A stretch of DNA of 64,000 bases, from contig JAPFFF010000007.1 of NCBI GenBank assembly GCA_039105265.1, positions 5,890,001 through 5,954,000 of the forward strand, read 5' to 3'. Source of the stretch: Tritrichomonas musculus. Taxonomy: Eukaryota; Parabasalia; Tritrichomonadida; Tritrichomonadidae. The notes under the pieces were generated by a model that was not told where the DNA came from, did not search any database, and was given only the letters and a program-made list of their open reading frames with translations. Positions 9,556 to 19,959 of this stretch are shown piece after piece (positions within the stretch are counted from its first letter, which is position 1; each line of letters starts with the position of its first letter). Both the position numbers and the translations under genes were made by a program.

Positions 9556-10392
9556 ATGCAAACAATTGAACTTAAAGGCGAAGATTATGATAGATTTTCG
9601 AGATTAGTTTATTTAGATGATAATAATAAAAGCAATTTATCAGATCTTAGGAATTGGGAGCAACCTTTAAAATTTCGTCCTAATTCTGACGTTTTAAATC
9701 AAACAAAAGGTGGTCCATGCGGCTTATTTGCTGTACTTGATGCTCATACTGTTCTAAAGAGAAATGAATCCGAAACATCAAGTCAAGAGCACTTACTTTA
9801 TTCTCTAATTCTTGACATATTTAATCGTGTTTCTTCATACTCTAATTCTGATGATAAAAATCAAACTACTTATGTATTTTGTGATGGTTTCGATCCTAAT
9901 GCCAAATTTATTCATTTTCAATATACAAATTCTATAGATGAAGCTTATTGTTTTCTTATGCAATCGAATTATACGGAAGCCTATAATGCATGTCTTATGA
10001 TAACAATATCAATTATATTTGCTTCAATAGGAATGCAAGAGTTTAGGGATATCCCTGAAAACCCTTATATTTATGGGGATAAAATGACATCAATGGCCCT
10101 AGTTTGGTTGATGCTAAATGGTTCAATAAGTTCAATAAATTTGGCAATGACTGAAGAAGGAGATTATAACGGATTAGTTCAGAATGACATTGGTATTAAA
10201 GTTCTCTGTAATCCAGATAAACGAGTTGTTGGTACTTGGCTAAATCCAAATGCTCATATTTTCGTTTGCCATAGATTTTGCCACTTTTTCGTAATCACTA
10301 ATTTTGATGATCAGTTGATTGTTTATGATTCAATGAATTCAAAAACTCCATGCAAACCAGATAATAGGCTTTCAAAAATGTTTAATGTTTAA
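9556..10392 (+). CDS. MINDY-type (DUF4205) deubiquitinase, 278 aa
   Basis: The first in-frame ATG is at 9,556; the open frame extends upstream only through a TTG. The motif KGGPCGLFAVLDAH at about residues 51-64 matches the catalytic-Cys segment of the MINDY-3/4 family (N/K-GGPCG), giving Cys55. Near the C-terminus CHFFVITNFDDQLIVYDS supplies the catalytic His (about 243) in the H-F-x-V context of the family. MINDY enzymes are cysteine proteases that trim Lys48-linked ubiquitin chains. The protein is close to a bare catalytic domain and shorter than animal MINDY-3 or -4. The start region TCATTTA at 9,543-9,549 resembles the trichomonad initiator element. The family call rests on these two motifs and the overall layout. 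Confidence 0.8.
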   Translation: MQTIELKGEDYDRFSRLVYLDDNNKSNLSDLRNWEQPLKFRPNSDVLNQTKGGPCGLFAVLDAHTVLKRNESETSSQEHLLYSLILDIFNRVSSYSNSDDKNQTTYVFCDGFDPNAKFIHFQYTNSIDEAYCFLMQSNYTEAYNACLMITISIIFASIGMQEFRDIPENPYIYGDKMTSMALVWLMLNGSISSINLAMTEEGDYNGLVQNDIGIKVLCNPDKRVVGTWLNPNAHIFVCHRFCHFFVITNFDDQLIVYDSMNSKTPCKPDNRLSKMFNV

Positions 10393-10527
10393 AAAACCAT
10401 GTGTATAATAAATATTATTTATCTGAAAAATAAATAATCAAAATGCATTTTTTTCTTCTTCTTTTATTTTTAGATGAAAAATGTTAAAATTATAACAATT
10501 AATCAAATATGGCTAATAACCAAAATG

Positions 10528-12402
10528 TTAAAGATAATATTCCATATAAGGTGAATTATTAATTGTTGCTTTAAGTTCGTCTAATATACCATTTCTTTCC
10601 GCTGTAGCTGTAGCAGCATTTAGTCTGCTAAATTGTTTTTGAATTTCTTCCCCCTTGACATCGGTCCTACCTGAAGCAGCACTTGAAATTGATTTAAACA
10701 ATTCAATAATTCCAGCTGTATCTAAAGTAAAATGTCTCATATTTAAAGGTCTGGAAGTTCTTATTTCTTCTGTTTCAAGAGCATCAACTAAAGATTGTTC
10801 GAGCATTGACTTGATTTCTTCAGATCCTTGAATAAGTCCATTAGTGACAACTTTTCTGAAGCATCTGACAAGAAGAGATAATTGATTCATTTTCTGATCA
10901 TCTTCATAAGAAAAAATAAGAGGAATTACATATCGATGGAGAAGAAGAATAGCTCTAAAAGTTTTTGGATCTGAGAATAATGGATCTGATGGATCACGAG
11001 ATAATGAAGGAATTAAACGTAATAAAAGATCAAATCCTGGTTCATAAAAGAAATCATGCCAAAAGATACCAGACATTACAATTGGATCTGGGTTTGTTTC
11101 GACATATCCTGGTGGTATTGCTTGTCTGAATTTTTGTAATGTTAATTGAAACCTTGTCACGATTTTGTCATTTAACTTTTTAGAATATAAATTACGATGT
11201 CTAAAGATAAAGAAGCAATTAAGTGAAGCGTATAATATAACAATTAAGGCCAAAAAGGCGGCTATAGTATTTTTTTTCATAAGTGCCCATAGAACAATCG
11301 AAAAAATCAGAAGAAGAAAACATGAGATAGAATGTGCACTAAGTAGCAAGTTATGAGTAACAAATTTCGGAAATGTTCTCCCATCCCATAAGTTCAAATA
11401 ATTATTAATGTAATATCCTTCATATGGTGTAAAAACTGAATCATAGCGTCCTTTCGTCCATGCAGAAGGCTGAATGGCTGTGATGGCTTCAGTCTCAGTG
11501 TTTTTAGATAATGTTAATATATCTCCATTATAGCGATTAAATGAGTGAACAACTAGTTGAGTAATATAATCTTCATTTGATAATTGCATTCCATGAGCAG
11601 CATTAGCTAATAAAAGAACTTTTTCATTGACTTCTGAAACGCGTGATGCTTCACAAAGCTTTGAGCAAACTTCTTCTGGTAAAAGTGGTGCAAAAGTGAA
11701 AGTTCGATTTGAAGAAAGTGCACGTGGGCGGCTTTTGGTGAAATCAATAGGAACTGTTGAAAACTGCATTGAATAATCAAAAGTTTGTGAAGTTGGTAGA
11801 TTGAAAGCACGGAAAACGCCTCCAGATGTAGAAAATGCTTCAAAATTTGATCCTGGAATATTTGATGTTACTTCAACAACAGAGTTTGATAAGACAATGT
11901 TAATATCAACTGAGAATTTGGCTTCAGGTAAGAAATAATCTTTCAACAAAACTGTACTTTGAGATGATTTTGAAGTCAATTTGATTGATGTTTGGCAAAG
12001 ATCAGAATTAATCATTTTTGATTTTGCGCCGCAGTCAAAAATAAGTTGGCATGTTTCACCAGAATTGATTATTCCAAGCCTATTAGAAGTGTCTTCTTGA
12101 ACATCGAGAAGTCCAAGTTCCATTGAATCTCCAAAATCGCTTTTGGGAATGGCTGGTACAATATCAGGCTTATCGATAAGACCGAGGCTAATTCCATCTT
12201 TATAAGCTTGTATATTCGATATATTGTATAAGTTTTCGAAAGCGGGAGAATATGAAATTGGAATTGGCATAGACGAGTTGTTTTTATAAGTAATGATAAA
12301 ATGAAGGCGTGCCGATAAATCGCTTTGTTTTCCTGTGACTGTTATTGATAAAATTGGAAGAACGTTACCAATATCAGAAGAGCAAATTGAAGGAAGAGAC
12401 AT
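10528..12402 (-). CDS. Unknown membrane protein, 624 aa
   Basis: The open frame can be followed to 12,426 but that codon is TTG; the first ATG is at 12,402 (MSLPSICSSDIG) and an in-frame stop lies upstream. The first 350 or so residues are a beta-rich extracytoplasmic region with N-x-S/T sites. Two or three hydrophobic segments follow at about 355-415 (SISCFLLLIFSIVLWALM, TIAAFLALIVILYASL, NCFFIF). The C-terminal 200 residues are soluble and helical. I do not recognise a family. The membrane layout suggests a surface or endomembrane protein with a large lumenal or outer domain and a cytosolic tail. The weak start leaves open a missed signal peptide or a small 5' intron. Confidence 0.75.
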   Translation of the reverse strand: MSLPSICSSDIGNVLPILSITVTGKQSDLSARLHFIITYKNNSSMPIPISYSPAFENLYNISNIQAYKDGISLGLIDKPDIVPAIPKSDFGDSMELGLLDVQEDTSNRLGIINSGETCQLIFDCGAKSKMINSDLCQTSIKLTSKSSQSTVLLKDYFLPEAKFSVDINIVLSNSVVEVTSNIPGSNFEAFSTSGGVFRAFNLPTSQTFDYSMQFSTVPIDFTKSRPRALSSNRTFTFAPLLPEEVCSKLCEASRVSEVNEKVLLLANAAHGMQLSNEDYITQLVVHSFNRYNGDILTLSKNTETEAITAIQPSAWTKGRYDSVFTPYEGYYINNYLNLWDGRTFPKFVTHNLLLSAHSISCFLLLIFSIVLWALMKKNTIAAFLALIVILYASLNCFFIFRHRNLYSKKLNDKIVTRFQLTLQKFRQAIPPGYVETNPDPIVMSGIFWHDFFYEPGFDLLLRLIPSLSRDPSDPLFSDPKTFRAILLLHRYVIPLIFSYEDDQKMNQLSLLVRCFRKVVTNGLIQGSEEIKSMLEQSLVDALETEEIRTSRPLNMRHFTLDTAGIIELFKSISSAASGRTDVKGEEIQKQFSRLNAATATAERNGILDELKATINNSPYMEYYL

Positions 12403-12675
12403 TAATGGTGAAATGAAGATTAACAAATTTGTGTAATTTGAAATTCACCAAAATTTTATATCTATCAATATTTTCAAAGGAAAAATAACTTTTTGCATAA
12501 TTTTGATTGTATAAATGGTTGTCAATGAGAGTGTTTTGTAAGAAATTTGTCACAAAAGTAAATTATTTTTTTTTAAAACAAATAGCTTTAAAAGCAAATC
12601 ATAAAATTAATATTTTATTAAATAAAAATGAAACAAACATATAAAAAGTGATTCAAAACAAAGGCAATCATTAAA

Positions 12676-14445
12676 TTATAATAGTTCATCAGCCCTCTTT
12701 CTCTTTCTGTTTGATACCGGCCTTCTAACAGAGTAAATTGCATTATTTGGAAGTTGTATTGACGCAGAAGAGCCAGATGCACGATTCGGTAAATGTGGAG
12801 GTATATTATTTAATGGTGTAACATTTGGTTTTTTCTTTTTTGACTTTGATTCGCTGTGTCTATGACTTCCCTTTACGTGAGTAGGTTCTACATTTTCTTC
12901 TGCAAGTATTGAAGGAACTTTAACTTCAGATGAATTACTACTTATGTAAGGATTAACTATCTCTGGTTTTTTATTACTATTATCATCATTAATTATAGAG
13001 CCTGTATTAAATTTTTTGCTTTTAAAATTAAGACTATGTCTATTTTGCTGTTTATTTCCACCTCCTTTTAACATTGGGAGTTTTTGGTCATTTTCTTGGG
13101 CATCGGGAGTATTACCAAATAATATGCTTCTCTCAGGAATTAAATCACTAGGAATTGACCATGTAGGAAGATTCTTTGCAGAATTAGATACAGAACGAAT
13201 TTGTTGCGAATCTTGGCACATTTTAGTTCTTAAAGCGATATCTTTGTTTGAATGAGCATGGAAATTTGTGCGAGAAAGTTTTCTTGGATTTGATGTATTT
13301 GTTGAAATAGGAGGATGTGGGACCACTGGCTGATGAGGTTGCTGATATCGCCTCAGGTTCAATGGTCCCATTGATGGATCATGCGGTTTAGAAAAGACTG
13401 GAAGTTGAGATGGCACTGGAGAAAGTCTTAATTTTGATGTGTAAAAAACTTGTTCTCTGGTTAAATATGGCAATGGAGGGTATTGCTTAACCATTAATAC
13501 ATAAGTGCATTGTTCAATTCCATTGGTATTTGGATTTTCTGGATTAATATCGATTTTGTTCAAAGGTGGGTTTTTAATTTCAACAACAGCAGCATCATTT
13601 CCAACTGATCCAACTGAATTTGAAGCAGAAAAAACGGTAATTAATTTCCCGTCAAAAAAATTTTCGTATCCATTCATTACACATTCATGGCCACGAATAA
13701 TCATATCAATATTGTTTTCATCACAAAATTTATCAACTATGGTTTTTCCAAAAGTCCATCCAGCACCACGTTTGTTTAGTTCATATGTATCGACGTCATT
13801 TGATGGATCACTCCATAATATGTCGTCTGCAACATCGCACTTCCCAAATTCACAAAGAGGCCTGTAAACAAGTGGTATTTGCGATATAGAAGTGAAATTA
13901 GGTCCTAAGCCGCCATGTATACATAAAATTTTTTCATTCACGAGTGCACCAAGAGGAAAGTAGTTAAACACATTGATAAAAGCATTGTAAATTGATGGTT
14001 CACCATATTTATCAAGAATTTCATTGAAAAATCCCATTGTTGAAGCAAGTGAATTGAATTCATGATTTCCCCTAATAAAGTATATTGATTCTGGATGGAG
14101 AATTTTGAGTAAGAAGAGAAAAATTAAAATATCAAATGAAAAGTCGCCCCGATCAACAAGGTCTCCTAGAAAAAGAAATTTCTTCCCCGGAGGAATTCCA
14201 TTTTTTTGAAAAATACGAATTAAATCGAGGAATTGACCATGAAGATCACCGACAACAACAATAGGTGAATGCAGTTTAAGTAAATTTGGTTCTTTAAGGA
14301 TGACTGATTCAGCACTCCTAATAATGTTCATGGTATCGTCTAAAGGAATAAGGAAAAGAGATAATGATCGTTCACGTGTTGCATATAGCATAGAATCGTT
14401 GGCAAACAGCGATAAGTATGCGTCTAGATAACGCCTGAATTGCAT
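12676..14445 (-). CDS. PPP-family Ser/Thr protein phosphatase, 589 aa
   Basis: ATG at 14,445. The catalytic domain lies at about residues 30-310 and holds every PPP metal and phosphate motif: GDLHGQ (66-71), GDLVDRG (94-100), RGNHEF (125-130), HGG (177-179), WSDP (211-214), RGAGWTFG (226-233) and RGHE (251-254). The segment near 274 reads SASN where PP1/PP2A usually have SAPNY. The domain is closest in style to PP1-like enzymes of trichomonads. A long disordered extension of about 270 residues follows, rich in Pro/Ser/Asn, with basic clusters (SKSKKKKPN and SNRKRKRADELL) that look like nuclear localisation signals. Substrate and partners are unknown. Confidence 0.92.
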   Translation of the reverse strand: MQFRRYLDAYLSLFANDSMLYATRERSLSLFLIPLDDTMNIIRSAESVILKEPNLLKLHSPIVVVGDLHGQFLDLIRIFQKNGIPPGKKFLFLGDLVDRGDFSFDILIFLFLLKILHPESIYFIRGNHEFNSLASTMGFFNEILDKYGEPSIYNAFINVFNYFPLGALVNEKILCIHGGLGPNFTSISQIPLVYRPLCEFGKCDVADDILWSDPSNDVDTYELNKRGAGWTFGKTIVDKFCDENNIDMIIRGHECVMNGYENFFDGKLITVFSASNSVGSVGNDAAVVEIKNPPLNKIDINPENPNTNGIEQCTYVLMVKQYPPLPYLTREQVFYTSKLRLSPVPSQLPVFSKPHDPSMGPLNLRRYQQPHQPVVPHPPISTNTSNPRKLSRTNFHAHSNKDIALRTKMCQDSQQIRSVSNSAKNLPTWSIPSDLIPERSILFGNTPDAQENDQKLPMLKGGGNKQQNRHSLNFKSKKFNTGSIINDDNSNKKPEIVNPYISSNSSEVKVPSILAEENVEPTHVKGSHRHSESKSKKKKPNVTPLNNIPPHLPNRASGSSASIQLPNNAIYSVRRPVSNRKRKRADELL

Positions 14446-14888
14446 GATTTATAAATTTTAATAAGACAAAAACTCTTTGAAATATTCTTTTTTATTCAGA
14501 AAATTTTGAATAAAATTATTTTTTGAGAATTCATAAATAATATTCTGAGCCGCATTGAAATTGAAAGATAAATGATCATTTTTATTATAAATTTAAAATA
14601 TATATATACTAATATTTTTATATTTAACATATTATATAATTTATTTAATCTTTTTATTTATTTTTTTATTCCGCATATTTTATTAGTTTTATAAATTTAT
14701 ATAATATTTAATAAGATAAATGCAAATATTTTTATATTATTAATTTGAAAAAAAGGGCATATAACTTCTGAAAAACCTTTACATCCTTTCAAATTTGGAT
14801 ATTTGAAAGATATAATTTGATACATTTATATCTAATTATTATTATTAAGATTATTAAAGAATAAATAAATAAATAATTGCAATGCATA

Positions 14889-15073
14889 TGTAAAGTAGCG
14901 TGAAAAAGTAGGTAACGAAGCGAAAAACTAGGTGACAAATTCAATTTTTTGATAGAATCTTCAAATTCAAATTTATTTTATAAACTAGAGCGATCATTAT
15001 TTTTATTCAAAATTTATAGAAATTGAATGCGTCACCCAGTTTTTCGCGAAGTCATCCACTTTTTCTTTGTACT
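14889..15073. mobile_element. Candidate MITE, about 185 bp, imperfect inverted ends
   Basis: The left arm 14,889-14,941 (GTGAAAAAGTAGGTAACGAA, then GCGAAAAACTAGGTGAC) is matched in inverse by 15,025-15,073 (GTCACCCAGTTTTTCGC, then TCATCCACTTTTTC). The arms are about 50 bp with several mismatches, around a spacer of about 80 bp. The arms are much less AT-rich than the flanks. No coding capacity is present. This fits a decayed miniature inverted-repeat transposon; an RNA hairpin gene is a less likely alternative. Confidence 0.5.
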
Positions 15074-17257
15074 ATAAAATTTTTTTCAATGATGTATTGA
15101 ATAAGAAATAATCGTCAATAACTCATTCTATTTTTGTCAAAAAATAGAAATAAAAGGTTTTTTTATATGTATGATTATGCTCATTAGTATTTATATGTAT
15201 TTATTATTAAAACGACAAGTATATTTTATGAATTTTATTAAAATTTCATTAATAAACAGAACAACTTTTCATAAGAATTGAATTATATAATCATAAAAAT
15301 TTATAATTTTATAACTAATATTTTGCGTTTTATAATTAATACACTATGATTTTTTTTATTATTTATTATTATTTAATGTATTTAAATTATTGTTACCAAA
15401 GTTAATTTAAGAGAACATAAATATTTAAAACAATTTTTCTCATTTTATTGATTTTGGCATTTTGCACCAATAAAATTAATAATATAAAGTAAAATCAACA
15501 TTTCTCAAAAAAGAGCAAATAACCAATATATTCCATTCTCAACTGAATAATTCAGATTAAGCCAAAACATATGCATAAAGTAATCTTGCAATAAAATTTA
15601 ACGAGCGAATTTTTATATAAATAAAAATTTAACGAGCAAATTTTTTATAGCATCCTGCTAACGCCAAAAAAATTGGATTGCTGATGACATCTAAAGCCAA
15701 ATTTTTTGAAAAAAATATTGATTAAAATGAAATTAACGTTAATTGGTTATCTTTTTATAATATATTTTAATTAACCAAAAATAAACGTAATAAAACCAAA
15801 CTATTTTCTTCAAAAATGTTAGCGAGTTATATATGTTATTACACATCATATATAAAAATTAATACAGTAAAAAAATTAAAATTTTTAGCATATGTTCCAA
15901 AGATAATTGCTAAACATTGCATTTTTAGACATTATCTACATTTTTCTCAAATAAAAATTAATGAAAAACAAAAATAAAGAGTTTTAACTAATAAGTAATA
16001 TATGAATAATTATTTTATTTAATTTATAATCAATAAATGTTAATTTCAAAATGTTTAAAAAAATTAATGCAATTCAATGAAAGCATTCAAAAAGTTATGA
16101 AATTCATAGAAAATAATCATCCAAGATCTTATGTGTCAATTGGTCAGATTTTCACATATTTGTTTTATCTCCTATGAATAAATTAAAGCACCATAAAATG
16201 ATTAAGTATCGAAGGCGAATAAAGAAAATAAAATTGAGAGCATAACGATCATTTTAAAAATACCATTATCTTACAAAAAAATTTTAAAAAGTAGATTTTT
16301 ATCTTAAATATAATATTAAAAATATCACATTTATATAATAACAAATTTGTAATTCATATAAATAGCATATTTGTATAAAAATAGCTGAATTATTTAAAAT
16401 ACGTTTTTTTGAAACTTTTGCGTTTTATCACGTTTCCAAAAATATTAAATTTGTTCGGTACTGAAAAATGAAAATTTTATCAGAATATTTGTGGGATTTT
16501 GAATAATTCAATGATCAACCAACTATTCATTCTATTTTTTTCATATAACTATTTTCATTTCAAAACATTTTTTTGAGGTAAAGTAATATGATTTTGTTAA
16601 AATGAGATATGGATTATTCGATTAATTTGCATTTAATTTGAAATTTTATCTTTTTATTGTTTAGGAAAATCATACAAAAATTTTCTATGTAGTACAATTG
16701 TTATAAGATACCGCGTGTTCGACTCAACACTATGCCTTATTTTTTTTAAACTATTTAAAATAAATTTATATTAATTTAAAACTTTGTTAAACGCATTCAA
16801 GAGCTAAATTCTGCATTCTTGCTATCATAATTTTATTATATTTTGCTTTTAACTGAAATTCTTCAAAATTTTAAATATCAATAAGATGAGAAAAAAATAC
16901 AAGCAAAATGAATTCAACAAATTTTTTAGGGAAAATTCAAAATATATGAAATAATGAATTTGATTAACCCAATAATATTGCCTGCTTTATTTTAGGTAAA
17001 AAATTGACCTCAATGATCAATATTTTAAAATTTTTATTTCTTATCTCTCTCCTCCACCCCACACCACCCCCCCCCCCCCGCTCGACAACATTTTTCGCAA
17101 ACAAAAAAAACAATTATTTGACCTTTTTTGATCGGTAATAATTGAAAAAATTGAGAGATTATTTGGTGACCCAATTACTCTATTTTTTTTGACCCACCCT
17201 ACATTGAATGGTTTTTAAAAAGTTAAACTTGCTTTTTTAATAGCATTTTATTAATAT

Positions 17258-17604
17258 TTAAGGTTCTCCTTCCCTAAAAAAATGTAAATTATTCAATATT
17301 GAATTAACTCATAGAATATTTAATTCAATAGAGCATTTTTCGGAAAAAGTTTTGGTGAAAAATAAAAAAATTTGGCCTCAACGATTAAATCTTATTTTAT
17401 TCAAAAGTTTATTGAATTTGTGATTTCTATCAGTAGAAAAATAAAAACAATAATATTACCTGAAAATGTTTTTATACATTTTTTTAAAATATATATTTTC
17501 ATAAATTTTATATTTTAATTCATTTTTACAGATGATATTTATGTATATTTTATTTGTGAAATCTCATTGAATTTAATTTTTTAAATTTGAAAGGAGAACC
17601 TTAA
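17258..17604. mobile_element. Candidate MITE, about 340 bp, TTAA-bounded
   Basis: TTAAGGTTCTCCTT at 17,258-17,271 is repeated exactly in inverse at 17,591-17,604. If TTAA is the duplicated target, the element runs 17,262-17,600 with ends GGTTCTCC...GGAGAACC, a piggyBac-style arrangement; a TA target is also possible. A related end, TTTAAGGGTTCTCC, occurs alone near 49,658-49,671. There is no coding content. Confidence 0.5.
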
Positions 17605-17677
17605 TTATCTAGGTATCACTTTTTGAGTTTTGTAAAATACTCAAAAAGTTAAAAAACAGATAATATTTAAATAAATA

Positions 17678-17962
17678 CAGTATAGTAAAAAAATATGAAA
17701 TCGTCAAAAAATACTAAAAAAGTTGGAAAATACACTTTTTCAAAGAAATAAGGCCAAATTTGCTTGGCTAATTCTTTTTATCGTCATTTGAAAAAATGGA
17801 TTTTCGAACTTTTTCGTAAAATTCAAAAAGCTGGAAAAGCTACTTTTTCAAATGACGATAAAACAATATTTACTCAAAAAAATTGAGTGTTTATTATGAA
17901 AAAGCTTGTTTTCCAACTTTTTGAATAATATTTTTACGTTTTCATATTTTTTTACTATACTG
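17678..17962. mobile_element. Tc1/mariner-type MITE, 285 bp
   Basis: CAGTATAGTAAAAAAATATG opens the element at 17,678 and its inverse closes it at 17,962. The perfect inverted ends are 23 bp and TA flanks both sides (17,676-17,677 and 17,963-17,964). CAGT-type ends and a TA duplication are typical of Tc1/mariner elements. A second internal inverted pair (TTTTATCGTCATTTGAAAAA against TTTTTCAAATGACGATAAAA) makes the whole unit able to fold on itself. It is non-coding and so would be mobilised only by a transposase from elsewhere. Confidence 0.7.
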
Positions 17963-18049
17963 TAATATATTTAACTTTTTGAACTTAAGTTAAGTATTTG
18001 AATCGTTTTCTATGTATATTGAATTTTTCTGAAATTTTTTTTTATATTT

Positions 18050-19231
18050 ATGTTCTTCTATTTAGCAAGCTTAGCTATTAGTGCTCGGTATGCACTTCTT
18101 TACGCTGGATCAAATTGGTTCTTAAATTACCGTCACCAGGCAGATATTTTCACAATTTACAACCAATTATTAGCTCGAGGATTCACTGCTTCAAATATTG
18201 GTCTTTATGCCTATGATGATATTGCAACAGATCAAGAAAATCCATTTTCAGGGCAGGTATTTCATACGCTTGATCATAAAATTAATGTTTATCCCGGTTC
18301 ATCTGCAATCAACGTAAAAGGAGATGATGTTACAGCAGAAGCATTTTGCAATGCCATTAAAAATCTCCCAACTTCAAGTGATGACTATGTTTTTATTTAT
18401 TACGATAATCATGGAGGACCTGGTCTTCTTGGAACACCAGTTGGTGATTCAATTTACTGCGACGATTTAACTAATGCATTTGCAGCAGCATCTACTTCAA
18501 AATTATACAAGCAATTACTTTTCATTATTGAAGCTTGCTTTTCTGGATCAGTTGCCGACGCTATTATTAATTACGGAAAAATACCTAATCTTGCAATAAT
18601 TACAGCTGCAAATGCTGATGAATCATCCTATGCAGCTGTTTATGACGAAGAGATAGGTACATTTCTATCAAATGAATTCACAAACATTTTTATAGATTTA
18701 ATTGACGAAAACCCAACTATCAGTGTTGGTGAATTATACACTACTCTTCAAAAGCAAACAACTCAATCTCATGCTTGCTTCTTTGGAGATGAATCAATAC
18801 AATCAGTTGCTCTTTCAACTTTCATTGGAATACCAAACAGAGTCATCTTTCATAAAAGCAAAGTTGGAAATTCTCTCTTGGTTAAACCAGCTTCAGCAAC
18901 AGAAAAAACACTCAAATTCCTTTTACAGCATTCAAAGGCCTCAATTCGTGCTCATGCTCGCCTCCAACTTCTCAAAAACAGAGCACAAACATTGAAACTT
19001 GAAACAGCTTTAGATTTACTTGTTAAATATGTCGATCCAAAGAATTATGAAAAGATCATGAACGATACACAGGCAAAGATAACACCAGAATATCTTCATG
19101 CTCTTCGTGTATTTTCAAACAAGATTGGACAAATCAACCCTGATGATTACGGACTCCTTAAAGTAATTAAAGCACTTGCTGCTTCATATCCAAAAGAAAA
19201 AATAATTCAAGGTATTTTTGCAACGCTTTAA
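18050..19231 (+). CDS. Legumain-like cysteine peptidase (clan CD, family C13), 393 aa
   Basis: ATG at 18,050. A short hydrophobic leader (MFFYLASLAISA) looks like a signal peptide. The catalytic domain follows with the family landmarks GSNWFLNYRHQADIF (20-34), catalytic His121 in YYDNHGGPG, and catalytic Cys163 in IIEACFSGS. The C-terminal part (about 270-393) corresponds to the helical pro-domain that is cut off on activation. C13 peptidases cleave after asparagine in lysosomes, or act as GPI transamidase; here the lack of a C-terminal membrane helix favours a lysosomal or secreted legumain. Trichomonads are known to secrete several such enzymes. Length is close to the family norm and nothing looks damaged. 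Confidence 0.93.
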   Translation: MFFYLASLAISARYALLYAGSNWFLNYRHQADIFTIYNQLLARGFTASNIGLYAYDDIATDQENPFSGQVFHTLDHKINVYPGSSAINVKGDDVTAEAFCNAIKNLPTSSDDYVFIYYDNHGGPGLLGTPVGDSIYCDDLTNAFAAASTSKLYKQLLFIIEACFSGSVADAIINYGKIPNLAIITAANADESSYAAVYDEEIGTFLSNEFTNIFIDLIDENPTISVGELYTTLQKQTTQSHACFFGDESIQSVALSTFIGIPNRVIFHKSKVGNSLLVKPASATEKTLKFLLQHSKASIRAHARLQLLKNRAQTLKLETALDLLVKYVDPKNYEKIMNDTQAKITPEYLHALRVFSNKIGQINPDDYGLLKVIKALAASYPKEKIIQGIFATL

Positions 19232-19959
19232 AATTATTGAGATGCATTTGGATTTTTTTTTTTTTATTTAATTTGAAATAAAAATCAGCTTCTTCTGTTT
19301 TATGTTGTTTTTATTATTATTATTGGAAAGCTTTTCCTTACAAAAAAAATCTTATTGTAAATATAGTATCTATAGATACAATACTATATTTAAGTTATTC
19401 TCCTCAAGATCTTTTTTTATATATAACTTAAAAGTCAACACATATATGCTAAAAGGAAACTTAGGAAAGAAAAGCAATTACAGTGTTAATAATTAAGATA
19501 ATTAATATATATATTTTTTATTTTAATAAACTTTTTGAAGCGGCCAAAATCTCAATATTAATTATTTTCACTTTTTGAGGCAATTTTATTTAATTTTCTC
19601 TTCATTTCTTTTGAATTTTCACTTTTTTGAGAACTTTGGTGGTACTGAGTTTTTGGTTCCGAAAGAATATTTCAAATTTATTTCAATTATCTCTTTAAGT
19701 TGGGCTACAAAAATGATATAATGATTTATTCACAATTCCTAATTTAAAAACATATATTAACTTAATGTAATTAATTAGTTTATTCAAATAGAAAATGTTG
19801 AATGCTATTTAATGCGTTTTAGATAGAATCAATTTTACTTTTAAATAGTTCTATTATGTCTTTGTTGTTTGTGAGTTTGATAGGCTGTCTTTATAAAACA
19901 AAAATAATGATAACTATGAAATTCCAAATTAAACGAGATTGAAAACTAATTGAAAAATT
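19232..19959. other. Intergenic gap
   Basis: T-rich 3' flank of the peptidase gene, then AT-rich sequence. GGTACTGAGTTTTTGGTTCC at 19,641-19,660 recurs in inverse with one mismatch at 51,412-51,431, so a dispersed repeat probably has an edge here. No gene is seen. Confidence 0.5.

Larger units (their letters stand above)
14446..18049. other. AT-rich gap with MITE-like elements
   Basis: 3.6 kb with no open frame I accept. It holds three candidate MITEs (listed separately), a long C tract near 17,076-17,089 inside a C/T/A-rich stretch from 17,045, and a tRNA-like fragment near 16,690-16,736 that is too degenerate to call. The rest is A/T runs. Confidence 0.6.

Noticed and set aside
16686-16736. 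tRNA-like phrase GTAGTACAATTGTTATAAG ... GTTCGACTC ... CTATGCC
   Set aside because: The D-arm and T-loop look tRNA-like but the anticodon arm is missing and the T-stem and acceptor do not pair; at best a tRNA fragment.
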